Shown here piece after piece: positions 1-12,789 of a DNA stretch of 64,000 nucleotides; positions within the stretch are counted from its first letter, which is position 1; each line of letters begins with the position of its first letter. Made by a program: the position numbers and the translations under genes. The notes below the pieces were generated by a model. That model was not told where the DNA came from, ran no database searches, and saw only the letters and a list, made by a program, of their open reading frames with translations. The DNA is from Epiperipatus broadwayi (Eukaryota > Onychophora > Udeonychophora > Euonychophora > Peripatidae). The stretch spans positions 1,185,279-1,249,278 of the forward strand of contig JAQFVV010006275.1 in the NCBI GenBank assembly GCA_028023455.1. Reading direction: 5' to 3'.

Positions 1-1269
1 TGTGAAAGAGTGAGCACACACACACACAGTAAGTATAAATGTAAATATGCTCTTTATTATTAATATATATTTTATTATTTTTAAAAATTTTTGTTTATAT
101 CATAATCTTAATTTATCTATGCATACAATACAATAAAAAATGTCTGCTTATATATGTTAGGATTGATAAGTACTATATACTTACAGTACAATAAACAATT
201 TATATTGTATTATAATGTGAGGTCTTATCTGTTATGTATGTGAAGGGAACTTAGAATAAAATATTGCAGATGTCAGAACTTCACTAAAAGTAAAATTTTC
301 ACTTTCATGGCCTGTTTTAGAATAGCTTATGATAGAAATTTTTATCATGCTAACATTAATTGATAATATTCACATATACAAATATAACATCTTTTAACTC
401 TTCATTCTTACAAAGTTAATATAAACTTGCATTGTTTATAATGACTTAAGCTTATTTGAATATATTTACTTTAATTAATGTTTGAGTTTTTAATTACCTT
501 TATTTGTTTAACACCAATTAATTAGTAAACAAACTAGTATAAAAGTTGAATATAAATTATATGCTGAATGATGATGGTTGTGTAATACTAAAATTTAATA
601 TATTGACAGCATATTATTACTCATATAATTGAGACAGTTATTGTTATATTACACTTGTGCAAAAAAGTTGAGTAATATTAGATGATTATCTGGATTGAAA
701 CTGTATTATGCAAATGTTTTGATATTCTTGATCATTGGTCCAAAGTGTGGAAATCTAAATTGTAGAATACAGGAGCACATTTATTTCATTGTGGGTCCTC
801 TATGTTTATCCTAAAACAATATAAAAACATGTTAGCAATATAGAATAGTTTTGTTGTTGATTAACTGTAAATCAGAGTTATTTTCTTTATCTTTCTATTA
901 TAAAAAGTATAAGCTACATTTGAACAGGAGATCAATAGTTTGTGATATAGATATTATATTAGTAAATAAAATGGAAAATTGGTGAGATCTTATTTTCAAA
1001 GTAGAAAAGTAAATAAAATAACAGTTTCTAAAATTAAAAGAAGAAAAAAAGAGTTTCAACTAAATGAGAAACAAATTAAAATATAGAATGATTTTTTGTT
1101 GTTGTTGAGAAGTGGTAAAGAGAAGCAACTAATATTTGCAACAAAGAAACTAGAAAAAAATCCAGCATAGGATTGTAATGGGATAGTCATTTGCTATCTC
1201 AATGAAAATTATTTATACATTAATGTATGTATGTGAAGGTTTAAATGAAAACTTACAAATCATTTTAAA
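1..1269. other. A+T-rich DNA without recognisable gene
   Basis: It opens with a short CA microsatellite (about 15-28). No coding signal, TIR or tRNA-like box was recognised on either strand. Reading frames are short and low-complexity. Confidence 0.5.
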
Positions 1270-3440
1270 ATATTACCAGTTTTGAAAATGGTTCAGATTT
1301 GAATGAAATCAATAACAAGATAACTGATAAACTATTAACTGTGTCAAAGATAACATACAAAATAGTAGCAATTTGTTAATAAATTTTTTAACTGAGATAA
1401 CACAATTTATGAAAAAAAGATGAAATATGAAACTATATAAAAATGACCCATTAAGAAGAATTGAATATATAGAGAGAGTTTTATAAAATGATGTGGAGAA
1501 AATATAATTTTGAATTAGCAAGGAAAGCTATAGAAGAGAATAACATCTTGGTTTTGGAAGAAAAGTTATTTCTTCAATAAGAAGAAAAGTTGGGATTATT
1601 AATAAAACAGAGAGATGACAACCTGATACGTGTGGAAGAATTCTTTGAAGAATTATATAGTAATAAAAAAACATCATAAGAAAGTATCCCCTACAGTTTC
1701 TACATTTTGTGATTTGTCCTGCATTTTAAATGAAAAATTAAGACATCCCATTAAATCTATGCAGAATGATAAATCTCCAGGAAAAGTATATAATCAGTAT
1801 CTTAAAAGACACAGATAAAGAAATAGAAAAATTATTGGCAAAGAGCTGTAATAAAAATGTATCCTGTGATTGGTAGAATGAAGTAGTAATATTAATATTT
1901 AAGAAGATATTATAAATTACAGACCTATAAGTCTTTTATCCGTTTTATATAATATCTTTATCAAGATAATTACAACTTTTCTACAATGCATTTTAGATTT
2001 TAACTAATCAAAAGAACAAGTTGGATTTTAAAAATAGTTTTAGTGTAATGGATCACATTCAAATATTGAGATAAGTTATAAAAAAGGCCAATGATTATGA
2101 GTTGTTATTATACTTTGGATTTGTAGATTATGAAAACACATTCTATGGTGAATAAAATATTGGATCATCAAAATATAGACCTAAAATATTATAATCTCAG
2201 TAATATTTATCATAATGCAATAGCAGTGATTAAATTACTTTATTATATTAAATAGTCAAAATAAGAGTCATAGATCACATGACCCTATCTCTTAAGCTTG
2301 TAAATTATAAACAGTGAGGATTGCAATTAACAATGAAATGGGTGTATTACGGGCTGATATCATATTTCCAATACATTTTACATCAATTTTGTAAGCAGTA
2401 TTTTGTGGATTAAAATGGAAAGCTAAGTAATAAATAGAGGTTATTTAAGTCATTTTGATTTTTGGTTGATACAGTTATTTTTGCAAAATAATGCTTCAGA
2501 GCTTCAAGAAATGTTGCAAGAAATTATCACATAAAAATATAAAATAGGATTAAATATTAAATGTTGCTAAAAAGACTAATGTTCATTGGATTTTTTCAGA
2601 AGAAAATAAAGATTGATAATGATTGAATTAGAAGAATTTAACAACTACAAATACTTTGGTTAGATTATTGACATAGAAAGAAACATAATGGATGGAATTA
2701 ATCATAAAATTAAACTTGGATAGGGTGATTTTCTTACAAATAACTTAATATTAAAAGGAAAAATGCTTATGCATTTGAAAGTAAAGGATTTAAATAGATG
2801 GGTTTTACTAATTCTTACTTATAGATGTAAGACTTAACAGAAGAGCGATACAGAAATTTCAGACCACTCGGTGAATATGGAGAGATATATGATAGAAGTA
2901 ATAAGAAGAGATCAAAAATGAAATACTTTGGTGAAAGAACAATGGGCATTATTGATACTATTTAAAGAATTAACAGATTAAAATGGGGCTGAACTGGACA
3001 TATTGTTAGAAGAGGTGATAATAGGTGGATAGTTAAAGTTTTAAATTGGATCATATATGAGATAAATGGATGAAATAAAGAAGGTCACTGACATGGAGAA
3101 AAAAGGCTATGGGTCAGAGAAACTATTAAACTTTGAAATATCCTCCTGCAGTGATCAATAATAATTGAAAATGATGATGTGAAAATTTATAATAAGACAA
3201 GAAATATAGATGTTTTAAAAGTTAGTATTATAGATGGATAATTAGAATTTTTGGATAGCTAAAACATTCAGTATTATAAAGAAATTAAGTCTTAATGCTA
3301 ACAGAAAGACAAAATGCTGAGGCAAATAATATATTTTAGACATGTTCTGATTCATTGAGGTAAAATGTTGATGCTTCATAATATTAGAGTCAAAAAAAGG
3401 CAAGAATGATGGGTGATTAATGCATTAAAGCTCCATTCTT
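1270..3440 (+). mobile_element. RTE-type LINE relic (reverse transcriptase, degraded)
   Basis: This is a decayed non-LTR retrotransposon read in shifting + frames. In order one sees a linker with the family pattern K-A-I-E-E-N (about 1525), a block with K-S-M-Q-N-D-K-S-P-G (about 1755-1785, matching the usual K-N-G-K-A-P-G), a Y-R-P-I-S-L-L-S block (about 1918-1945), an M-D-H-I-Q-I-L-R then F-V-D-Y-E block (about 2045-2135), a catalytic region reading L-V-D-T-V-I-F-A (about 2465-2485), and the C-terminal R-R-D-Q-K ... K-E-Q-W-A-L-L then W-G-W-T-G-H-I-like region (about 2900-3020). Many stops and frameshifts break it, so no protein is made. Around 3180-3440 a second R-H-V-like LINE tail may come from a different copy. 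Homologous pieces at 5930-8420, 12790-14280, 41320-42420 and 45000-47930 show that this is a dispersed family. Confidence 0.75.
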
Positions 3441-3595
3441 ATGGCAATGTAAGATAGTGGCTAGCCTTTGTTTATAAAATCACCAAGAATTAGCATCACC
3501 TCACTGGAGCGTAATTATAGATTGTAGATTTCAAATTATATACATATCTCTGAAACAAAACTTGTAGTTGCAAAATGTGTTTGTATATATATACT

Positions 3596-3768
3596 GGTAT
3601 TTTTATGTTGGACTATTTCCATCATCAAATATGAGTATTGAATGTCTTTAGAAAAAATTAACTTTATTTTAAATATTCCAAATACATTTAACTGTTAGTG
3701 TTAAATTTTTCTAAAGACATTCAATACTCATATTACATTATGGAAATAATCCAACATATAAATACAAA
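3596..3768. repeat. PLE-1 terminal repeat, foldback copy
   Basis: The left arm (3596-3664, beginning with a TTATGTTGGACTATTTCC motif) is matched in reverse complement by the right arm (about 3700-3768) across a spacer of about 35 bases. The same arms bound the PLE-1 copies at 39055-39640 and 59050-59950. This is a much shortened copy with only terminal sequence left. Confidence 0.75.
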
Positions 3769-3769
3769 C

Positions 3770-5929
3770 TAAAACAACATCATCATAAACCTTCAGGAAA
3801 ACATTTGTATATACATATTAGATTTGAACATTTTTGCTTTCCATTGTGTGTCTATTTTAACTTGTCTTGTAATTTTTCATTTGATTTATTTTGTCTTTCC
3901 TTCCTGTTTTTTTTTCCACGTGGGAATGTTTTTAAATTCTTTTAAAAGTTATTTAAATTGAAGTTTTATATAACTATCGTTCCCTCTGAAACCAGTTCTT
4001 TTCTGCAACGTTTGTTTTTGTAGTGGATTCATTGACTGTTTTGCCACCCACTTCACCCCCCCTTTTTATTTTTTTAACTAACTAAGAATAAATTATCGTT
4101 ATTATTATCAATAGTTTTTTCATTAAATTATTTACTTTATATGAAAAATGGATATCTTAAAATTAAAATTCTTTACTACTGTGTACATTAAAAGTTAAGT
4201 CAGATAGATTATATCTTGGTATAAGGTTAATATACATTTAGCAAAACGCAAACAAAAACTTATAAATGAGGGTCTTGTGTGTGTGTGTGCGCGCTTTTGT
4301 TAAATGAAAATTTTTAATCTCAAGAAATTTTAAACTTGATAGTAAATGCTCTCAATTCATTTATTTTATGCCCTCTATATGCAGTTGACTGTTGGTTTAT
4401 AGTATAATAATTATGTTTATGATAATATATCAAAGTAAAAATAGCATAAGCACTGCTTATTTTTTAAACAGTTTAATATTTGTTTTTGGTTTTATCTGAT
4501 TCTATCATGTAGATCATCATCTTAATGATATGTAGAATTCACTAAGATTTATGGTGTAACTAAAATTGAGATAATAGAACAAATAAATAATGATGGAAAT
4601 AGCAAGTAACTGCAAACTATTATCACTGTTGATAATTGTTATTGCTTGCTCATAGTATTGTATTGTCTAGTAAACTAAATATATTTTAACACACAACATT
4701 CACTGATTACTCAATAATATAACGTCTCATTAGACAATAATCACTACACCAAAATAAAACTTATATTATTCATGACTGTTGCTTGAGAATTCAACTAATA
4801 TTTAAACTTTTAAGGAATATATTGTTTAGCTTATCCAGGGTGCATCACTAAGAAATGACCAATTGTTCACCACCAAAGAGATCTTCAAAGAACATGAGAT
4901 TGGCTTTTCACTATTGGTTAATGAAATGTGGTATTTAGATCTTAACATATATTGAAGGGATTGGCCAATTCTTGTTTGTGTCTCATTTTAACTACTGATT
5001 AGTTGACTGGGTTTGAGCTGAATGATTTTAATTTGTGACATGTTTGATATACAGGAACAAAGTGATTACATTAAAATGAGTATAGTTGTATAAATAAATG
5101 AAATTTCAAATTTATTTAAAGAAACATATTTATAGTTGACAATAATGTTAACACCAGAACATGTTTTTTTTTTTTTCAAAGTTGTATACTTATGTACAAA
5201 CACAAAATTAATGAAATCAATCCACATAGAAAATTGAATTAACTGCTATAATTAAAATAATAATTTTGTTGATTTTTTTTCCCCCTCAGTTATAGCTTTT
5301 TCTTGTGTTTCAGTATACATAAGTTATATTACACTCATCTAAGAAAAGTCATTATATCTTTATAATTAATAATAACAGTAAATAATTGTAAGCTCAATTG
5401 CTTAGTAGGTCAAGTGAACTTTTCGCAATAAAAAAAACAAGCAATGCATAATATTTTTTATTACCTTCCTGAAATAAGAATTCATCTTTATTATAAATCA
5501 TACAGGGAATCCTACAATCACCAGAATCTCTGTACCCATAATCTTATGCCTCTTGAAATATTAGATCCCATTTTGATTTATATTGCTCATTTATTGATAT
5601 TCTGTCTTTATGACTATTCTGTTTTTCTTTCTTCCTATCCCTATGTTGCATTGCAAATAGCCTTTTTCTATTTGCTTCCTCTGCAATATTGAGTATTGAA
5701 TTTCACAAGTATACAGTGAATTAGTAAAATATTTTTGCCATTTCATGAGCAACATTTTTCCTATCCTCTTATACTCAAAAACCATAGCCAAAAAATAATA
5801 ATTTCACAGTTTAAAATAACTTCTAAATTAGTTTTATCAAAAGTACTTCATCCCAAGTTTAATTCTATAATTAATTTAATCCATTATGTTTCTATTTGTT
5901 GTAATAATTTGACCAAAATATTTATAGTT
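3770..5929. other. A+T-rich DNA without recognisable gene
   Basis: It contains a GT microsatellite near 4274-4292 and several homopolymer runs. The open frame at 5444-5692 is A+T-driven and has no recognisable domain. Nothing else could be assigned. Confidence 0.45.
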
Positions 5930-8420
5930 GCTAACTTCTAATTCATGATCATCAATGTTTCTTCTGAAAAAATTCATTGAATATTACTTTAGTCTTTTTG
6001 GCATTTATTTTTAATTCTAATTTTTAATTTTCATCTGATAACTCTTGCAACATTTCCTGAAACTTTGAAGCATTATTTGTAAAATTAGCCCCATTATGTG
6101 CAAAATCTAGATGATTTAAATTATCTTCATTTACTTTTACTCCCTTAACATTGTTGTAAAAAGTTTTGGAAATATGGAAACATCCTATCTTAACATATAC
6201 CATTTACACCTTTCTTAAACACTTTATCAATACTCTTTATTTATATCAAAACTAACAGTTTTGACTGTCCTGCAGTCATCATCAGAGCTCTTTACAATCA
6301 ATCAGTTGTGTTTTTAGAAATAGGATTGTAAAGAGCTCTGATGATGACTGCTGGACAGTCGAAACTGTTTTGATATAAATAAAGAGTATTATAAAGTATT
6401 TTAAGAAAGGTGTAAATGGTATATATTAAAGTAGAAATCAATACATAGGAAAAGGAAGAAGAAGAAAAAATTTCAGTATCCTATCTTACATCCTTCCCAA
6501 TGTTAATCTTCTTAGTATTGTCATGTAAACTATAGCTGTTGCATTTTAATCATTTTTTTCATAAAATAGTATCTTGATGATACAAAGCTTAAATCATCAT
6601 GAAAATGTTTATAGAATAAAATGGTAATTTATATTCATTGGTTCTTTCTATAACTTTTCTCAATATTTGAATGTAGTTCATTGTATTTGTAGTATCTTTT
6701 TTATTACTTTATTAAATATTAATATTATTATTGCATTCATTCAGTCATCTGGTACATCTTTATGATTTAGATATTTAATATATAGCTTTGCCAATTATTT
6801 TTCTTATTTCTTTACTATTTCTTCTAAAATATCAATAATAATTTTATCATTTTATGTAGATTTTGCCTTTTCATGGATTTAATTGCCTTTCACTTTCTTT
6901 ATTTAAAATACTTGACAATTTAGAAAATGTAATAATTATAGGGGATACTTTGTTTTCTTATTTTTTATTACTATATAATTCTTTATAGAGCTCTTCCACA
7001 GGTTTCTTGATATCATCTCTCTTTTTTTAATAGTTCTTTTTTATCTCTCTTTTTATTAATGAATCTACTTTCTTTCCAATACCAAGATGTTTTACACTTT
7101 TGAGACTTATTTTTTTATAGTTTTCCTTGCCAATTAACAATTATATTTTCATATATCATTAATAACTTTTTTTCATACATAGTCTTATTATAGAAAATTT
7201 ACTGTGTAAATTGCTTTTTGTACCAGCTGTCTTTATTGCAGTTTATAGCCAGTATCAGTTATTTTCGTATTGATTTCTGTCAAGTCTGAATCATGTTCAA
7301 AGTCTAATTAACATTTTAAAACAATTTTCAAGTTCTAATTTAAATTCATTTAAGGGTTAAGAATATCAGCTGTTGACACTGACTTTTCTTGATAGTTTTC
7401 AATAATCAATGATAAATTCCTGTATAGCATCTATTAAGAATATTATAACATTGAAATACATTTTTTAAAGAAAGAATTCATAATATATAGTACCCCCTTC
7501 CCTTCTATGAATTCCACAAGTCTGTGTCCTTTCTTATTTCTGTCACTATAATCAAATTTTCCCAGTACTTTCTTCTTTACTTATTCCAATATTAATGTCT
7601 ATCATGACAATTTTAAAATATTTAAGTTGATCAAAAGCATTTTTGTACATTCATATAAAAAATTTCTATTTTTTCTTAATGAAAATTTGTTGGATCATTA
7701 ATATGAATTATCTGCATTTATTATCTTCCATTTATGTGAGTGGCTAATCTTCCCACTCTTTCTGATGTATTAGCAATCTTTATAATATTGTTTTTCTATT
7801 TATAATAAATCCCTGTGCTTTCCATATCTACGTCTGTGTAATACAGTACATGTCCCCTTTTTTGATCAATTATCTCTTCACTTTTTCTTTTAATTTCACA
7901 AAGTTCATCATTACCATGTTTAATTAGACAGCTGTTTTTCCGGTTCATGTAATCTTTCTTTACTTGAATATGATCTGCAGTTATAGTATCTAATCAAGAA
8001 TTTATTGTCAAATAGCAATATAACTCTGAAATCAGAGCATTCTTAGTACTCTTTGACTTCAGCCATCACTGCTGTCTTAACTGGTAATTTCTTTCTGAGA
8101 ATAATGACCACAATCATAATTGTATATTTATAATAAATAAAAAATCATTCCATATACATTCAACATGCCTTCAAGAAAACTTAATTGATATTTTATTTTA
8201 AGAATTATCAGACAACTGAGAAGAATGGTCATGATGTTTCTTGGTATTAATTTCAGAGATAAAAAGCCAATAAACTTGTCATATTGTTGAATAACATAAC
8301 CATGTTCATTGACCATGTCAATATTGCCATAATAATAATGGCCACAACTACAAGAACATATGGAGTAGACATTAGGAATTTCCTCTGCTTGATTTCTTAA
8401 GGTCCAAGAAATCAAAATAG
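5930..8420 (-). mobile_element. RTE-type LINE relic, endonuclease plus reverse transcriptase (degraded)
   Basis: Read from high to low coordinates. First comes a 5' region (8128-8415) that is homologous to 42180-42420. Then an endonuclease-like stretch (about 7960-7500) shows a tyrosine-rich block, a V-G-R-L-A-T block and an I-V-M-I-D-I-N block, as in RTE endonucleases. The reverse transcriptase follows, with an N-Y-I-Q-I-L-R-K-V-I-E-R block (about 6640-6690). Near the 3' side is L-N-H-L-D-F-A-H-N-G (about 6085-6115), where the family has F-A-D-D, so the catalytic aspartates are lost, followed by F-Q-E-M-L-Q-E-L (about 6045-6070). Multiple stops and frameshifts mean it is dead. A PLE-like foldback (6197-6477) has inserted into it with duplicated target sequence. 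Confidence 0.75.
6197..6477. mobile_element. PLE-like foldback insertion with target-site duplication
   Basis: Two arms of about 100 bases (about 6198-6295 and 6323-6427) are reverse complements across a short spacer. The insertion is flanked by ATCCTATCTTAACAT (6182-6196) and ATCCTATCTTACAT (6478-6491), a near-perfect duplicated target. It sits inside the RTE relic. The right arm carries CTGATGA (6338-6344), a GACTG/CAGTC hairpin and GAAA (6361-6364), an arrangement resembling a hammerhead ribozyme core, but with one extra T and no clear NUH triplet. PLEs are known to carry such motifs in their terminal repeats, so assignment to a PLE family is an inference. Confidence 0.65.
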
Positions 8421-8429
8421 TTCCTTTCA

Positions 8430-9005
8430 GTTAATAACAAATTCTTTTGTTAAAAATAAAGTCAATAGTACTTGCAAACATTGCTAAGATTTAAACCATA
8501 GCAGCTCATGTAAAGCATTGAATGCATTTATATGTATGAATGTTTGCAACAAACATAAGAATATATATAAACTTGCTTAAAATTTATTTTTAAGAAATAT
8601 AAGAAAATAAATTCTGTTGATTTATTTAGTTCATTATAACTAATAATATAATAACATTTTAATTTAATATTTTTGTATATACAGTATTTTAAAAAATACA
8701 TTTTTTTTTTTTTTGAAGTTTCATTTTTATAACCATCCTTCTAAACAATAGAAATTTTTTCCTTCTAAAATTTTTATTTAAAAAAAGCAGTACAAATAGA
8801 CTTTTACTTGTAACCGTTATGTTGTAAGTCTATTTCAAATTAAACTTTTTTTGATATTTCATAAACATTAAAAATATTTGGAAGAATGCCCTACTAAAGA
8901 CTTTTACATTCATTCTTGTAAGATAATGAAATTCGGGACAATACAACTGACGTAAAGGCTAATTGACAATCGAAAGCTTAAATCCTCATGCTCAATTATG
9001 GTACT
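8430..9005. other. A+T-rich DNA without recognisable gene
   Basis: A poly-T run lies near 8701-8714. No domain, TIR or tRNA box was recognised. Confidence 0.4.
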
Positions 9006-9013
9006 AAAATCTT

Positions 9014-9125
9014 GTCTTGCGTTGTTAGCCGAGAGGTCATCGCAGCCGCCTTGCAAGCAAGTAGTTGGTTGCAGACGGGTGTGGGTTCGCGTCCCGGCAG
9101 ATGCTATGACATATGAAAAAAAAAA
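9014..9125 (+). mobile_element. SINE-A, tRNA-derived (tRNA-Leu/Ser-like head)
   Basis: This is a short retroposon with internal RNA polymerase III promoter elements: an A-box-like TAGCCGAGAGG (9026-9036) and a B-box-like GGTTCGCGTCC (9084-9094). The G-C-C-G-A-G-A-G-G-T context resembles a tRNA with a long variable arm such as tRNA-Leu. The body ends in ATGCTATGACATATG and an A run (9115-9125). An AAAATCTT sequence lies on both sides (9006-9013 and 9122-9129), as expected for a target-site duplication. Its G+C content stands out from the surroundings. A second copy lies on the - strand at 49412-49520. Confidence 0.8.
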
Positions 9126-9129
9126 TCTT

Positions 9130-12100
9130 AAATTGAATTAAAGAACCGGCAGATTTCAAAGATGCTATGCAATTCTGTTTATTTATTTTGTAAATGAATA
9201 GAACTGCTTTCTTCAAAGTTACATTAAGTATTCTGCGATATTTTGTTGTCTCTTAAAAAGGCATTTATGCTATAATTAAAAGTTCATTTTTTTTATATAA
9301 TAAGAACAATATAATCAGACATTATGGGAATAAATGATTTATATTATTTCTCAACAATATTATATCTATCATAATTTTTCATAAGAACTTTTATAAGAAC
9401 TCTCTGTTTAAATTTTATTTAACGCAGTGACCAACTTATTTAAGATATGGAATTATTTATTTGTATTGTTTGTATTTAAAGTTTGTATTTGTTATTATTA
9501 AATAATATTTATTTTCCAAATAAATTTTAATGTTATGTAAGTTTTTTCTTTTTTTTTAACTGTGTAAGATAATATGTAAGCATTTCCCACCTAAGTTTAT
9601 ATATATTTTACATTAATTCATTAAGTCAGCTAGCAAATTGGCTATTCATGTAAAGAAAAACGTAACTATATTGGTCATTTATTTTGACAGAAACAGACAT
9701 TTTAAATTATCGTAACCTTTGATTAATTAAATAGAAAATCGCAGTAAGTCGATAAAAGTTTATTTAATAACTGCGTGTAAAATGCATTATGTATCTAAAA
9801 TCAAAATTAACAAATTATTGCATTTAAATAAAGTTTATTAATAAAATAAAATTATATCCATATGTAAAAATTGATACAAGGAAATATTTAGAATGGATGA
9901 TTTCATTCGTGCTACGTTTTAAAGTAATATTTATTAAGACTATGCACCTGAAAAAAAACGTTTAATTAAATAAATTTTGTTTTAATTATTAACTTTTAAG
10001 TTTGTAATTAATAAAGAAATTAAAGTGTTCCTGTAAAAATTTGACTAAATGGGGTAATCAATAATTACATGGGTTACGAAGATATATTATTATTGGTTAT
10101 AGATATATATGTGATAAAAATAAATCCAAGATTGTATGAACACTAAATTATCAGATGACATTTAAAGGGAAATCCGCCTAGGTATAAAATGTCAAACTAT
10201 TTTGAGAAATAAATGTGAAGTAAAATTTCAAGGCAAATGGATAACGAAGTACGTACTAGCAATAAAAGAGAATATACACCTTGTATATTGAAGAATTGGG
10301 GAATCAGGGATTGCATCCAAATTATTTTTTATTATAAAACAATAATATGATAGACTTGGTTATAAATAAGAAGAAAGTACCCATGAGATATTTGAAAGTT
10401 TTATTGTTTAAATTAGTTACATGTCCATTATTATTCAACATATTCAGTGTTGAATATTGGTATATTTTTTTTTTAATGTTTATAGTGTTAAAAGACAATA
10501 TTTTATCATATTTATACTATTTTCATATTTATCATATAGCCTATAAATATATGAATCATTTATACCATAAATATTAATGTATCTAGCAGCAAATATTTAA
10601 CAACTGTTTACAGATTTACATAATCCTCAATATGATGCAAATTTTTGAAGGGGGGGGGGGATATAAGAAACTGATTTTACTCAGAATAGTTTAGAAAATA
10701 ATATGATTATATGCATATGTCTTTGTTTTAGACTTTTAAGGAATGATTTTTGCAAGTAAGAGTTATTTTCTTATGGTTATCAATTATTTTATTATGTTTA
10801 GTAATATCACCTTAAGACTATGTGCCTGAATGCAACAGTAGAGACCTCTACAAATCTTTAACACAAGATTAATGACTTTAAAAAACAAGAGTGACCACTC
10901 TTATCTTCAACTTACTTTTTAATTATATAGGTGAATCTAAAGCATTTTGATTTGAGTGTGTAAGGCTACTAAATACCTCACTGCTTAAGTCGAATTTCTT
11001 AATGTTCATAAAATCTTTCAATTTACAACAAGTCAGTGTTAAGATCTTATGATTAGTTATATTTTAAGACAATTTAAAGTTGTAACTATTAATTTGTTAA
11101 GCGCATACTCATTACGTAAAATAATATATATTAAGGCTAACACCTTTGTTTAGATCTGTTATATCAGTGTTTTTCTTTGTTGATGAAAAGAAGTCATGAT
11201 TTGACAACCAATAGTCTTTCCATTATAACTTTGCAGATGAGAGAATCCAATACTCATTGATTACAAGATATCATAGCATAGCAAACAAATATATATATAT
11301 ATATATATATATGTCAATGAAAGGAGAAATATGCACCTGATGGAGTGTATCTTTGCATTAAACCCATGTCTGGCATAATGGACATTTATATTAGACTCAT
11401 TGTTTTATAATTTTAGGACTTAGTTAAAAGTTTTAAAAATATAAAATAATTTTGAATAGGTATAATTTGTTTTTTTATAAATTACTTGTCTGCTTTCAAA
11501 CTTGAAAATATACATAGTTATAAGCCATTGTAATTTTATAGCTACACTAGCATTGTACGTAAAACTTTAAAAAGATTTTTAATAAATAAGTTTAATTCAT
11601 TATTTGAGTGTATAGAATCAGTGTGAGTAGAATATTTCTGAATTTATTGAATATAAAAGTATTATAAAATATGAGATTTTAAAGATTTCTCAGGTTTTTG
11701 CACAATAAACACAGACATATTGTTAAAAAATAATAAAGAATTTTAGGTAGAGATAATTTTCATATTTCACTAAGAGTTCTCAGGATAAAATTTCTAATAT
11801 TGCCCCTAAAAAATTATGAATATAACTTTGATTTTGAATTTTTGCAATTATATATAGGTACTGTTAATCCAAAAACTTATTTTTTAAAAATTTTTATTAT
11901 CCAAAAAAAAATTTCAATGTTAATATTTAATCTTTTAAACTAAACAAATTAGTTTGTACATAAATTTGTAAAAAAAAAAAAAAAAAAATTTCAGCAAAGA
12001 ATCTATAGATTAATAAGTCTAATTACAATGAGCTGCCTGGGGTTTTTTTCAACTAGAGTTGAGATTTGCAATGAGAACATAAAAGATCTATTCTTGAAAT

Positions 12101-12789
12101 CCAAAAAATTCACAAATTTCAACAAAAGTGTTAACTTCATCTTTTATCAACTGAGAAAAGTCTTCTCAATTATTAATTTTTGCAAGATTAAAAAGCAAAA
12201 TAGATTGCTAATTGACAAAATCAGTTTATTAATATTGAGCAAAATTTCTAGATCTCCAAAATTAAATTCATTTATTGGAAAAAGGAAAAGAAAGAGCTGA
12301 TACATGGCTTGTCTTTTGCTGAATGGTGGGCGATTTTTCATTCATGTTTTGCTCTCTAATATCTACATACTTAATAATAGATAACCAATTGTGTTGATTA
12401 TATTTGAGTGTGTATATGTATATATGATTGTAAAAAAACGAGTTTGCTGTTTATTCTTCTCTCAGATTTTTTTTTTAATAAAAAGAAAGAAAAATACTCT
12501 AATTTTCAGTCTATACTTTTTTATCATCATGTATATTTAGTTATATAGTCATCGAATATATGCATTTCACCACATAGGAGTTTATTGTCTATATTACTAA
12601 CTTTAAGAGCAAGAAAACACCAGGACTTCTTTTTTAGGTGTCTGATTGTTTTTAATTGAAATATTGTTTGTTTGTTTTTTAAAGAGCAGAATGTATGGTA
12701 TTGCACTTTTTTTATATATTTATACTTTTACAATAATTTATAAAAATAAATTATGATTATTTTATGCTAGATGCTATAAAGTTATTCAA
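9130..12789. other. A+T-rich DNA without recognisable gene
   Basis: It holds a 10-base G run (about 10650-10659), an AT microsatellite (11290-11312) and an A run (about 11971-11989). The 90-residue open frame at 12028-12300 has no domain that I recognise and its composition is what A+T-rich DNA gives by chance. Confidence 0.45.

Noticed and set aside
8128-8415. 95-residue - strand frame as a gene
   Set aside because: The sequence is homologous to 42180-42420, both being the 5' region of RTE LINE relics.
9014-9125. Functional tRNA gene
   Set aside because: The B box has a C where tRNAs have A, the acceptor stem does not close, and the copy has an A tail, target duplication and a second copy, all pointing to a SINE.
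12028-12300. 90-residue open frame as a gene
   Set aside because: It is rich in I, K, N, F and S as chance frames in A+T-rich DNA are, has no domain and no splice or promoter context.
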